DNA of 64,000 nt, taken from Rhizomucor pusillus (taxonomy: Eukaryota; Mucoromycota; Mucoromycetes; Mucorales; Lichtheimiaceae). The position numbers were made by a program, and so were the translations under genes. Where the stretch lies: positions 1-64,000 of the forward strand of contig FWWN02000175.1 of the NCBI GenBank assembly GCA_900175165.2. The letters are read 5' to 3'. Positions 9,867-20,519 of the stretch are shown here, piece by piece. Positions within the stretch are counted from its first letter, which is position 1. Every line of letters begins with the position of its first letter. The notes below the pieces were generated by a model, which searched no databases, was not told where the DNA came from, and saw nothing but the letters and a program-made list of their open reading frames with translations.

Positions 9867-12170
9867 ATGGTGCAGGAACAAATAGCAAAACTTTTCAATC
9901 TTTCAGCAGACAACTCTGAAGTGATTGAACAACGTAATTAACGATTATATGCTGCAAAGTACTTTGGATTCTGACTGTCCTGACTTTGGTAGTGGCATCG
10001 CTCTGCCGAGTCTATGACCTAAAACCCAAAGATCTAAAGTTCAAATGGGAAGCTTTCTCTTTCAGTCTTAAACGGCAACACATGGCACCTACCGTCGAAC
10101 TGATACGGCAACTGCAAAGTAATCTACAGCGAGAGCTAGATCAGAAACAACGTAAATCAGCAAACGTTCGAGCCACTGTCAAAATGGACTTGTCAGACTA
10201 TACGAGTCATATGGACGACGTCAGCCAGACCGACGCTCTCGAGGACTTGTGAGTCGCTGCTCTGAAAAACGAGACATAAAATACTAATTGGATCAATTAG
10301 CATGTCCAAGCTGACCGGTGACGTGGCTGCCAAATCAACGTCGGTATCTACACAGAGGATCTCAACTGATGCACCAATGGATTTACAAGCGTAAGTCACG
10401 GATAGATGGCATACAATTCATTGCCTAACTATCAGAGCAAGATCGCAAGCATCGGCGCAATTCACTAATCGCAAAGCAACACATGTACTGGAGGAACAGT
10501 ACAATGTTCATCTTGCTTCTCGAGGACCTGTTACAAAGGGTCAAAAGAGGGCATCAGTCAATCTTGTGCAAGAACCGGCAAAAGATTTCTACTACATGTT
10601 TGAAAAGATCAAAGAAAGAGGCGATGGTGGGTTGCTTTCATATGCCTGGACAATGTCTAGATGTCATTAATTCTATAGTTAGTCCAAAACGAATTACTCG
10701 AGTACATGTCTGAAAAAATCGAAAAGTATTACGGAATTTCCGAGTTAGTTACGAACCCTGCACGTCCATACCAAGTAAGATTGCAATATTTCGTTAAGTC
10801 TAAGGCGTCTGTAAATAGTAAAATATCGCCGTTGCTAGAGCAAAATCTACACGGTCGGTCGGATAGCATGGGACGAGACAGATGCAAGCAAACTTAACGA
10901 CAAGTCCGCCGTTCTTGAAGCGTCCCGTGAATTGGGTATGGGCAAACGTGTAAAGCTCGATTTATCCAAAGTGCAGGAATATGCCCTTTTCCCCGGCCAG
11001 GTAAAACCTTATTACAATAGTTGTCTATCCAAGATGGCTGCTCAACTTATGGCATTCAAAGGTTGTAGGAATCAAGGGAGTAAACAACACTGGCAAGCAA
11101 TTGACCGTCGAAGAAATTCTATTGCCGCCATTACCTCCATCCATTGTACAGAAACCAGAGGACTTGTATGAACATAGCTACGGTGAAAAGGTACAGGGAC
11201 AGCCGCTTGAAATCATTTTAGCAGCTGGTCCCTACACTTTGGACGAAGATCTCACATTCAAGCCGCTGGACGAGCTGATATCCATGTGCCTTTCAGAAAA
11301 ACCCGATGTATTGGTCTTGGTATGCTTCCACGTTGCAATCGAGTCATACTCCAGCGTATTGATTTAAGCGCATAGCTCGGCCCCTTTGTTTCTGAATCAC
11401 ATCCAATTATTGCAAATGGAAGTGTTTCGCTGCTGCCAGAGGAAGTGTTCCAAGCCCAAGTGTCCCGCCGCCTTCAACAACTCTCCAGCGCTTGCCCTGA
11501 AACAACTATATTGGTAATGCCGCATCCAGAAGATGCAGCGCAAGAATACACAATGTTTCCGCAACCCAGTATGCGTACAGATACCCTGGGACTGGGAGGA
11601 GTACAAACTTTAAGCAATCCGGCAATGGTCAATATCAACGGTGTAGTCTTTGCGATCAGTAGTTCCGACATTCTGCTACGATTAGGAAGAGAGGAATGCG
11701 CAAAGACTGCAGGGCAGGCTGATCGCTTCTCGAGACTTGCCAATTACTTGTTACAACAACACAGGTAAAGTTTATATCCACGATATCAACCGATGAAATT
11801 TCTCACGGAAATGTAAAACGGCAGCTTCTATCCACTCTTTCCACCTGCCGTTGACGATTGCATCGACTCTGCGCGCATAACCGACTTGCAAATTCCTGTT
11901 ACACCGGACGTACTAGTTCTACCTTCCCAGCTAAAGCATTTCGTAAAGGTAAATTTGTATCGATCTTTACAGAAATAGCAAGACTTACACGTAAAGATCT
12001 AGTGTGTGGACCAAGTTCTTTGTGTAAATCCTGGTCGTCTATCACGGAGACAAACAGGTGGCACATACAGCAAATTCACCATCCATCCCTTGCCTAAACA
12101 AGCCGACGGAGCACTGGGAGCTGAAAACAAAGTATCCGAAAGAACTAGGGTAGAAATCATCAAGCTCTAA
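9867..12170 (+). CDS. POL12: DNA polymerase alpha subunit B (primase-polymerase regulatory subunit)
   Basis: Regulatory B subunit of the polymerase alpha-primase complex that starts DNA synthesis in the nucleus. Exons: 9867-9933, 9993-10248, 10301-10390, 10436-10626, 10683-10774, 10839-11000, 11062-11319, 11376-11764, 11825-11948, 12003-12170; phases agree and give 598 residues, the size of the human protein. A helical N-terminal domain (KPKDLKFKWEAFSFSLK) is followed by a Ser/Thr linker. The OB fold contains YTVGRIAWDETDASKLNDKS and LFPGQVVGIKGVNNTGK. The inactive phosphoesterase domain contains ILAAGPYTLDEDLTF, LLGPFVSESHP, RFSRLANYLL and FYPLFPP. The end is CVNPGRLSRRQTGGTYSKF. An in-frame ATG at 9738 would add 43 residues, but that stretch carries the ACGCGT box and looks like promoter. 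Confidence 0.93.
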
Positions 12171-12660
12171 ACCCAAATGTAATATTTCATAATTGTATTA
12201 ACATTTTTAATTGTTTTTCAACTGTACAATAATGATTCATGTTCTACTCAACAACACGTTTACTTGACCGTGATCTATAGATGTTGGAAATTTTGATGAG
12301 TTTCCAGTCCAGTTGCGACAGAATTACAAAGAATTATAAGAAAGAGCAATCAGACTTCCGCAGATTATCACCGTGGGCAGGCATGGAATGGGTTCCAGGT
12401 ACACCAAAGTGCACCCGTATTCCATGTGACTCCTGCGTAAGACATGTTCGCGGCAGTTTCATCACTTTGCAAAAATAGCAAAAGCCAAATTAGGCTGAAA
12501 CTCACCTCAAAGCAAAAAGAGAAGCGAAGAAAAATTTTCATCGCAGCCGCGCGGCTTATATATACCCAAGTTACAAACTCAGCAGCAACACAGCTTCATT
12601 TCCGGCTTCGTGAGCCTTCTGGAAAGATGATGCTTTATTGCTAGTGCAAGCAAGGAAGCG
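12171..12660. other. POL12 3' flank, no gene seen
   Basis: AT-rich sequence with short frames only and no recognisable domain, RNA or repeat. Confidence 0.4.
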
Positions 12661-12762
12661 GCACCAGCAGGCACCACGGGCAGTTGAGCGTCATGCCCGG
12701 GACGGAGGGATGCTTCTACATAAGAGAGACATGCTTGGATAGAATGATATGCACTTGCAAGC
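12661..12762 (+). repeat. Dispersed repeat, copy 1
   Basis: Shares with 52690-52776, in the same orientation, the blocks GCACCAGCAGGCACCAC, CCCGGGACGGAGGGATGC, TTCTACATA and CTTGGATAGAATGATATGC followed by ACTTGCAAGC. Relative to the other copy it carries about 18 extra bases after the first block and a few differences after ACATA. It is non-coding. It could be a fragment of a transposon end or LTR; two copies in 64 kb suggest a genomic family. Confidence 0.8.
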
Positions 12763-13098
12763 TGTCACGCGACACGCACGCAATAGAATATGGTAAGATT
12801 CCGGTAGACAACTGGGAAAATTCGGAGGCAACCATATCTTTCGGTGACTTGTATAGAGCATCCAAGAGAAGAGCCTAGGGGAAGACACCAGAGAGCAGAG
12901 AAGCTGCATGCATAATTCGGTCAAGAGTTATATATAAACATGCTTCAATCTACATCAACGGTGGTCAATCGTTTGCAATCTTAAAAGATTTGACGTTTTA
13001 GCTTACCATATCATTTCTTTTCGTTATTCCTGTAAAAGCTAAAGAGAAAAAAGAAATGTAGGGAGATTACTCCCTTTATTTGCAGCTCAACAAAGAAA
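12763..13098. other. Gene-free stretch between two repeats
   Basis: AT-rich, with a TATATATAAA-like run near 12930. No supported coding sequence. Confidence 0.35.
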
Positions 13099-13263
13099 TT
13101 TTCTATTGTCAGAGACAATGCTTTACATCCCGGGAACTTCGAATGTTGTTTCACAGTATGATATCTTACTATGAACCAGTAAAACTTTTCTGTTATCAGA
13201 GACAATGCTTACATACGGAACATCGAATGTTGTTTGGCAGTACAATATCTTTTGTGAACCGGT
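13099..13263 (+). repeat. Diverged tandem duplication (2 x ~80 bp)
   Basis: Unit A is 13099-13180 and unit B is 13186-13263. Both contain CAGAGACAATGCTT, ACATC/ACATA, TCGAATGTTGTTT, CAGTA-AATATCTT and GTGAACC/ATGAACC in the same order and spacing, with scattered substitutions and small indels. Non-coding, AT-rich context. Confidence 0.7.
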
Positions 13264-15021
13264 TCAGTAACATGTAAGGCCTACGAATCTTTCTGTATCG
13301 TACAATTAGTACAGCGCTATTTGGAGCTTTCGATCTTCCTCCAGGAGCTTCCACGGAACGTGCTTACCTTTAAGGCAATTTTGTAGGTGTTTAAAAGTAT
13401 ACTTTGAATAGTGCATTACGCCGAAACAGACTCGCTTGTCTCTCCCAACCCTGGTTTTGCATCCACCAGCGAGACTCTAAGTTATGTGAACCTTGGTTTT
13501 ACACCGGCCATCGAAGTTCCAGGTTCCATCGAAATTCCAGATTTACTATTAACAGCAAGGGGATACAGTAATATCTCTACTTCATTGGATACACCTTATT
13601 GATCACTTGCGGTTTTGAAGATATATGGATATTGGGGATAGGGAAGCATACATACAACAGGGTCTGTGGTGTCTGAATTGTCGCTGTATCATACTGCTTC
13701 GCCATCTTTGTATGGGTTCCAGACCCGTAGTCTTAATATTAGGCATTGTAGGCGAGAGCGATCCGGATGTGAGATAGGACGATATATAAAGTCGGCTATC
13801 AAAACGAGCATCTGCTCAAAAATATGATCTCGATAATTACTCACTGTTATCGAGAATGCAATCTACTTTGTAATCTATATATTAACTGACAGCACTCGAT
13901 GATAATATACCGCAGTATGACATGCGATATGTACTCTTCAGCACTGTTGCAGACGCGTAGTCTGCTGGAACGTCAAACGTGATCGGTTTCACCACAAAAG
14001 TTGCAACGTCATTGCCGCAGTAATCTGGAAGCACAACGTTAAGTTGGAGACGAAATGCTCGAAGCGAATATCAAAAGAAAAAACTCCAGTTGGTTCATCT
14101 TTCGAAGCTTTTATACGCATGCAGAGAAAAATTATGGAAACCTAACCTCCATTCTTCTGCGGTTTTGCATCCGCTTCGCTTCTGCAAGCACGACGCCGTC
14201 GAATTCCCGGTTTATTCTGACCTGCGCTTGCGGGAATACACTCTTGATTTGCTGTTAATGCTCCTGCGTCGCCGCGCACACACCCGGCATTTTCGGCTTA
14301 GTCCATAACAGTAGCCTTCACCTCTGTATCTCTTGAACCTGCTGGAGCGCTCATTCGTCGCGATGCGCTTCGCGCAAAGATACTGGAGAGTTCCGGAATA
14401 CAAATTCTTAAACCACAGATTGAAAATCTAAACCCTCGTATATACGTTCCCACTGTTCATTCCAATATAGTACAGCATGTTTCCATCCAAAGGAATTTAT
14501 ACATTCAACCGTTCGTTGCAACCTAGAAGGTTTTCCATCCAAAGAATTTGTTTTGATAACTCTACCCCTTGTCTACCTAACGGCTCTTTATCGGCTAAGT
14601 CCCGATATAGTACATATACAATGCTGAATATGCAAAAATTTCTAGAGTCGAGTTCCTCAGATTGGTGTCTGTTCTGCCTGCCAAACTCCAAAGTAAACAT
14701 TGATTTTGTAGCCCATTTCGTTTTATACACTCTCCATCCAACGCAAGTGGAAGGTGTATAAATTAATTAAGTATAGTTTTCCACCAACTAAAACCGGCCC
14801 AGCACCCACTCCTCAAATCGCTACAGCCTCCAGAAAAAATTGATTCCACAGCGATTTTTTCGAATTTGAGGGCTCCTCGGGCCAATGACAGAGGAGAAAC
14901 GCTTTCCAAACGTGGATTTTAGCGGTCAAAGAGGAAGGTTACACAGGTTATAGTGATTTTGCATCACCCAACACACGCCAAATTCTGATCGCGCATTTGT
15001 CCGTGTTCCCTGTTTGCTCGA
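13264..15021. other. Gene-poor region upstream of the HP1 gene
   Basis: About 1.75 kb without a supportable gene. Open frames around 14055-14310 overlap on both strands and match nothing I know. A short direct repeat (TTTCCATCCAAAG at about 14479 and again near 14531) is visible. An ACGCGT lies near 13954. The region may contain decayed mobile DNA, but no diagnostic motif is present. Confidence 0.4.
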
Positions 15022-15040
15022 ACGCGTAGCGTTCACGCGT
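15022..15040. promoter_or_regulatory. Two MluI cell-cycle boxes before the HP1 gene
   Basis: ACGCGT at 15022-15027 and 15035-15040, 13 bases apart, with the second ending 5 bases before the ATG. Paired MCB sites suggest S-phase expression, which would suit a chromatin protein deposited on newly replicated DNA. They may instead lie in the leader. Confidence 0.45.
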
Positions 15041-15045
15041 TCAAC

Positions 15046-16041
15046 ATGACCCGAAAAAAGAAAGGACGAGTTTACGAAGTTGAAGCTATACTCAACCACG
15101 TTATTCAGACTCAATCGGAATCGGCAGACGATCTTGTAAGCTCGTCTAATGCACGAGCAACCTGCACAACCAGATTAATCTCGGTTTGATCTTTAGAAAG
15201 AGGGACTCTATTACCATATCAAGTGGAAATTTTACAAGAAAACATCTTGGGAACACGAAGATGACATGTAAGATTTCTATAAATGATAGGAAAGTTTTCT
15301 AGAGCATGAGGGCCTAATACCTTCAGACATTCCAGGAACGCGGACGAGCTCCTACACGAGTATTGGGCGCAGCACGGAGGATTAGAAGAGAGGGATCGAC
15401 TTCGTGCGCTCGTGTATTCTCGCAAGAGTGAAAGTGATCGAAATACGCAGAGTGATCAGCAAGAATCACTTCCAGGATCGCCGTCTTCATCATTTTCATT
15501 ATCTTACAATCCGGAGTTATCCAGCCTTTATTTCTCGCAACCGCCGAAGACGTCCCCATCATCTCCAGAATTAAACATCATGTCCTCTTCATCAGAAGCT
15601 TCGTTTAAAAGCAATGATGAACTCAACAACAAAAGCAACATCGACGATGATGATGACAGTGCTGTTGTTGCTCTTTCCGAAAATACCGATCATTCGCCTT
15701 CTCCTCCGTTGCAATATAAACATTGGAGCAAATCACCGACACCGCAACCTGTTTCTGTCACTCATGAACTCGAAGCAGCAGAGCAGCAGACTGGACTTGT
15801 GTTCGACGAGAATCATGCTTCAGATGGTGGAAACGGATCGGATACAGACGATATCCCGGCGATTGCAAAGGTTCTGGGTGTAAACAGACGCGACGGAGTA
15901 CTGTACGCCGTAGTGGAGCTCGACGATAAGACACGAAAGGTATTTCCAACGGAATACTTACAAAGAACACATCCCTTGGCGTTGTGTCATTACTACGAAA
16001 GCATCATGGAGTTCACTGAAGAAACAGCAGCGAAATCCTAA
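15046..16041 (+). CDS. HP1/Swi6-like heterochromatin protein (chromo + chromoshadow)
   Basis: Exons 15046-15135, 15197-15267 and 15327-16041 join in phase to 291 residues. A basic start (MTRKKKGRVYEVEAIL) leads into a chromodomain at about residues 10-75. It contains YYHIKWKFYKKTSWEHEDDI and ELLHEYWAQH; the first Y, the KW and the SWE supply positions of the aromatic methyl-lysine cage. A long Ser/Asp-rich hinge follows. A C-terminal segment (about 225-280), IAKVLGVNRRDGVLYAVVEL and CHYYESIMEF, resembles a chromoshadow domain, the HP1 dimerisation module. This order is the HP1/Swi6 layout: reading H3K9 methylation in heterochromatin. The chromodomain is clear; the chromoshadow call is slightly weaker. 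Two ACGCGT boxes precede the start. Confidence 0.8.
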
Positions 16042-16209
16042 ACGATCAGCCCGCTCTATCCATGTATAATACTTTCCCTCGATCATTTTGCGTTCACCAA
16101 CATTATTTTCAAACAATTGCCACCATTGGCTCGACGAACATTACAGATATTTGCTTGTTATTTTCTGGCGCATGTACATAGTATTCATATCAGGTCTAAT
16201 ATAATCGTT

Positions 16210-17331
16210 TTACATTTTTCCATGAGTCAATGCGCCTCCATCTACCGTAATAGTGGCTCCATTTGTGTAATGTGCGGCGCGAGAAGCCAGGTAGATGCAG
16301 GTGCCAGCGATATCTTCTGGTGATCCAATTCTACCCAACGGCGTTTTTGCCCGGATGGAGTCACCATATTTTTCCAAGGTAGCTCGCATCATCTTTGACT
16401 GGAAGGCTCCAGGTGCAACTGCATTGAACAAGACGTTTCGATGACCTAGTTTGCCTGCCATGTGGCGTGTTAAATGGTGCAATCCAGCTTTAGCGGATGT
16501 GTATGCATAAGTTTCTTGAGGAGCTGCCTACATTTTGCAACGTTGAATATGATTTTCCTCCTATGCTTTCTCGACACAAACTTACCCGAAAACCGTCAAC
16601 AGAGCCAATGTTGATGACTGATGAAGGTCTGTCTCGAGTTGCCTTGGCTGTCAAAAGAGGAAAGCAACTAGAGTAGCTCTTTGTGATCAATAAATGAACC
16701 TTTTCTTCCTGAGATTAAAGAAGCCACTCACGCCTGAGTCAGCGTGAAAACCCGCTTAAGATTGAGATTAATGACCTTTTCGAAGGCAGCATCTGGATAT
16801 GTATCAAAGGATTCTGCCCAGTTGGCACCAGCATTGTTGACAAGAACATCAAGATCTGCAAAGAGTAATACAACGCATTGCAAATTAGTCATCCATAGAA
16901 AGATAAAACCAACTAATAGTCGACTCACGTTTCTCGCGCTTCGAGAATTCAGCAACAAGTCGATGAACCTCCTCAAGCTTCTGCAGATCAGCAGGGATAG
17001 CATAGCATTGACCAGGACCTTGTGCAGACAGTTGCCTGGCAACCTGTCAATACACGTATTGTTATGATAAGGAATATTACTTATTTTCATTTGCTAGTAT
17101 CCATGAAATCCTTACCTTTTCGCAAGCGTCTGCGGAGCGACTGGTAATGTATACCTTGGCACCAGCTGCGACGAAACCCTGCAAGCAATTAGCGTGTTAT
17201 GTCTTGGAAGCAAGCATTCAGAATATGCATATACACACTGTTGCGATCATTTCACCGATACCACGGGAGCCACCGGTAACAAGCACGACCTTATCCTTGA
17301 CGCTAAACAGCTCCTTGATGCTGGTATTCAT
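16210..17331 (-). CDS. Short-chain dehydrogenase/reductase (3-oxoacyl-ACP reductase/RhlG-like)
   Basis: Classical SDR oxidoreductase using NAD(P)H. The start at 17331 gives MNTSIKELFSVKDKVVLVTG; exon 1 is 17239-17331 and exon 2 is 17116-17178, followed by four more exons with canonical GT-AG introns. Motifs in order: TGGSRGIG cofactor loop, NNAGANWAE, catalytic Ser in NIGSVDGF, catalytic Tyr/Lys in YAYTSAKAG, NAVAPGAF, and the C-terminal PEDIAGTCIYLASRAA with TVDGG. This pattern matches the fungal rhamnolipid-type 3-oxoacyl-ACP reductase annotation; the true substrate cannot be read from sequence. All catalytic residues are present, unlike the SDR relic at 1233-2422. It faces away from the next gene, with about 480 bases between them. 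Confidence 0.85.
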
Positions 17332-17807
17332 GTTGTGGAAAAAAGAATAAAGAATCGAAGAAAGCGTTCCCCACCAGCATGAGAATTCTGACAATATCTG
17401 CTTAGGCGATACAAAATTAGTCCATGTCCGACGAGTGCGGAGGTTCCCTTCCTGCGAACTTTAAGCCGTCCTGGAGATATTACATATCACTTCTTCCCTA
17501 TTCGACAAGGAAGATTCGCAAAAAAGTGTGAGATTTAATAATACTCGCACTTTTAATGAACTTTTGGCTGCTACTCCTCTTTGTGATCAGTCTACTGCTA
17601 TTTTAGACAAGCAAAGAGCAATAATTTGGCCGCATCGAGTAAATACATGTCGAGTTTATAGTAGCTGCAAGCTAAATGGTAGTGTTATGAAAAGTGTCCG
17701 GCATATTCAGCTAGCTATGCAAATTACGATGCTCGTCGACTCTGTTCTTTTCTATTGGCATTATCCATTTCTTTCTCACCATCGCTTTGCTTGTTCCAAA
17801 TCCCGAC
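17332..17807. other. Divergent promoter region
   Basis: Lies between the SDR (minus) and the CPSF73-tail gene (plus). No supportable ORF. The last 60 bases are pyrimidine-rich, like a leader. No metallo-beta-lactamase or beta-CASP coding is present here. Confidence 0.45.
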
Positions 17808-18158
17808 ATGGAAGGTTACAGCAAAGCAGGTCAAGGCCACGAAGAGATCCAGGAAGAGATTGAGCGCGAGTTTCAAGATTTGGCGCGTTTCCTCGAGGCA
17901 CAATTCGGCATTGTCAAGCTCGATGACAAGGATCATAATTTGACAGTCAACGTTGACGGCTCAACAGCAGTTGTTGATGGTGTCAAATTCGTAAGTGTTG
18001 TCTTTTGAATATTGATGTCCTATGAGCAAAATATCAATGGTCATATCATATTTTGCTAGACGACAGCATCTGAAGACGAAACATTGCTTAAGCGCGTATC
18101 ATCCGTGGTGCAACGTGCGCGAATGTCGATCAAGCCGATTCCTCAACATTTGCTCTGA
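17808..18158 (+). CDS. Stand-alone CPSF73/Ysh1 C-terminal domain protein (Syc1-like)
   Basis: Two exons (17808-17990, 18060-18158; phase 0) encode 93 residues. After a short charged N-terminus (GHEEIQEEIEREF), the chain FLEAQFGIVKLDDKDHNLTV, VDGSTAVVDGVKF and TLLKRVSSVVQRARMSIKPI aligns in order with the last 75 residues of human CPSF73. There the corresponding stretches are an IFG-type turn, SVTVDGKTANL, and a final amphipathic helix ending in a TPV. No nuclease part exists upstream; the neighbouring gene is an SDR on the other strand. In S. cerevisiae, Syc1 is a paralogue of the Ysh1 C-terminus in the cleavage/polyadenylation factor, so a similar 3'-end processing role is inferred. The match is from memory of the family and should be treated as probable. 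Confidence 0.55.
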
Positions 18159-18233
18159 TTTAGGCATACATTTGTTCACCCGCGCTGCTCCTCTTTTCTT
18201 CTTCCTGCTTATCCTCACTGCTATACAGAGACA

Positions 18234-19541
18234 ATGGCCAGTGTATGTCAAATAACAATAAACTACTCCTTGTTTTCTTCTCTAAGCTCAACCTGACCTT
18301 GTCTTTGAAAGTTGCGTCGCTATTCATCAGCAAGTCAAAGTGCATCACCAACACCTAAACGGAACGATAATAGTTGGTCTAGTACTGGTCGCTCTGCCGT
18401 GAGTTCCTTGTTCTCTCGTACAAGACGACTTGGCAGACGCTCTTCACCTCCTCCTCCAGTCGCTTCACCAACACAAAATTCTCGACAATTGCCATCTGGC
18501 TACGACTCTGACAGCGAATCAGACAAATTAACTCCTCGACTCACATCTGAATACTTTAAGCGCTATGAGCTAATGACAGAATTGTAAGCGAGAACAGACG
18601 AACATATTAGATAGGCATTGAATTCACCAACTGGACTTTATCACGCAGTATCAACCTAAAGAACCCAAACCATTGTCCGTTAGGCGTATATGTAATGCCG
18701 TCGTCCGACAATATTAACGGTGAGTCATCCGAGAGTTCAAGGCGATGATACCTGCAGAGCGGCGCACTAAGTACCTCATCGACGAGCAGTTTGGTACGGC
18801 GTTATATTCGTTCACAAAGGATACTATCGCTCTGGAGTCTTCAAATTTCGCATGACGATACCCGAAAGTTACCCAAACAACCCACCTTCCGTTACCTTCT
18901 TGACCGATATGTTCCATCCGCTCGTAGATGTCCAGGGCAATGTTTCATTATCACAGCGCTTCCCTACTTGGCGACCATACCAGGACTATATATTCCATGT
19001 TCTTCATTACCTGAAGAACATGTTCAAAAGGGTAGTTTTGGACGGATTAATGGATAAGCATTGCAATAACAAGGAAGCCTATCGACTGTATGTAGAACAA
19101 CAAACGCATTGCTCCGCTGCTAATCCTAATGGTAATATCCTGCAGGTATCGCACAGATGCAAACGTCTTTGGCAAACTTGCGCAGCAATGCGCACAATTA
19201 TCCATAACAGAATCCTACATGTTTGATCATTTTCCTGATAACAATTTGATCCGGTTTTCCCCTCTCAGCGATGCAAAATTTGGTAAGCATGGAGTATCAG
19301 CGCAAGACAACTTTGCACTAAACCTTCGATTGCAGACGAAATCAAAGCTCAGATATTTAGCAGTGTAGCAGCAAGTATCAAATTGGACTTGTAATTTCGA
19401 TAACAGTATTATTCTCATGCGTCTTTTCCTTTTATCCAGGGGGCACCTGTGTCGACGACTAACAATGCAGAGCCATCCATTGAACAGCAGTTGAAAGAAC
19501 GTTTGAATGAATATGCAGAAGAGTCTTCTTCCGCGCAATAA
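18234..19541 (+). CDS. FTS/AKTIP-like ubiquitin-conjugating enzyme variant
   Basis: E2-fold protein without a usable catalytic cysteine, like AKTIP/FTS, which with Hook and FHIP links early endosomes to dynein. A Ser/Pro/Arg-rich N-terminus is followed by the E2 core: PLGVYVMPSSDNIN, WYGVIFVHKGYYRSGVFKF, MTIPESYPNNPPSVTF, FHPLVDVQGNVSLSQRF and WRPYQDYIFHVLHYLKNMF. The tail has LYRTDANVFGKLAQQCAQ and IRFSPLSDAKF. Where an active E2 carries HPN..C, this chain has FHPLVD without the cysteine. Introns end near 18650, 18793, 19144 and 19334. Two points are uncertain. The first exon (MAS at 18234, intron from 18243) is the best ATG-led option. The end is either the stop at 19541, via an intron starting at about 19367, or a stop near 19393. 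Confidence 0.72.
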
Positions 19542-19619
19542 AGTTTTCCAGCTGATCTTTCACCGGGGATTCTTCCTGTGTACCTGAATTGTGTATATCT
19601 TTTTCTTTCTCGTCACGAC

Positions 19620-20519
19620 ATGTCACAACCACCCACGCCAACCTCGCCAACTTCTACAACACCTTTGCTATCTGGCACGACAAACACCACTGCCAGCGGA
19701 AGCTCCAGCGTGCCGCGCTACCGCTCTGTAGGCCGCGCCCCGACCTTCATGCAGACCTCGGTTCCCAATCGACGTTCGATAACACGAGCATTCCTGAACA
19801 TTACAGTGCACATGATGACAGAACTTGTGTTGCCGATTCTGCTATACTATGTCCTACGTCTCTACATGTCACCGTTGCCAGCACTTGTTTTTGCAAGTGC
19901 ACCGCCAGCGCTCACAGTTGTGTTTAAAGCTATACGGGACAGAAAGGTGGATATGATGAGTCTTCTCATATTCCTGAGTTTTGCAGCATCGGCGATGCTG
20001 GCTCTCGGCTCCAGCGATGCCAAGCTTTATATCCTTCGCGAATCTGCAATGACATTTGCCACTGGCTGCATGCTGCTTGCGACATTGATACCTCTCAAAT
20101 GGAAACAGCATATCCTGCGACCTTTTATGTTCTATGTAGGACGACGGATTGCGGTGTCAGGCACCATCATGCTGCAGCCATACACAGTCACTGAACATTG
20201 GGATTGGTTCTGGGACAACTGGAGAACTTTTCGCTTATACTTCCGCATCTTGACTGGCTTGTGGGGCGTCGGCCTAGTTAGCGAGTTCATGGTGCGTCTA
20301 ACCTTGCTGTATTCTATGGACGATGTTGATGATATCATGTACTATTCAAACATTTACATGTTCATCGTTACATTTTTACTCGGCGTATCCACCGTTGGCG
20401 GCACGTTGTTGTTCCGTCATCTTTACAACCAGGAACAGAAACGATCCAAGATGGCTGAAAGAAGATCTGAAGTCGAAAGTATAATCGCACGTGCGCGCGA
20501 AGAAGGGCAACATGCATAA
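19620..20519 (+). CDS. Multi-pass membrane protein, VC0807-like, unknown function
   Basis: Intronless, 299 residues from MSQPPTPTSP. The first 65 residues are Ser/Thr/Pro-rich and probably cytosolic. About six hydrophobic segments follow: ITVHMMTELVLPILLYYVLR, ALVFASAPPALTVVFKAIRD, MMSLLIFLSFAASAMLALGS, ATGCMLLATLIPL, LTGLWGVGLVSEFMVRL and NIYMFIVTFLLGVSTVGGTL. The tail is highly charged and helical (RSKMAERRSEVESIIARARE). The layout, with RDRKVD between helices, resembles the poorly understood VC0807 membrane family common in fungi and bacteria. No transport or catalytic motif is visible. A GTG 14 codons upstream is in frame, but the ATG is the sensible start. Confidence 0.7.
   Translation: MSQPPTPTSPTSTTPLLSGTTNTTASGSSSVPRYRSVGRAPTFMQTSVPNRRSITRAFLNITVHMMTELVLPILLYYVLRLYMSPLPALVFASAPPALTVVFKAIRDRKVDMMSLLIFLSFAASAMLALGSSDAKLYILRESAMTFATGCMLLATLIPLKWKQHILRPFMFYVGRRIAVSGTIMLQPYTVTEHWDWFWDNWRTFRLYFRILTGLWGVGLVSEFMVRLTLLYSMDDVDDIMYYSNIYMFIVTFLLGVSTVGGTLLFRHLYNQEQKRSKMAERRSEVESIIARAREEGQHA

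Noticed and set aside
14055..14403. Coding-like frames on both strands, possibly transposon-derived
   Set aside because: No reverse transcriptase, transposase or recombinase motif could be recognised, and the frames contradict each other.
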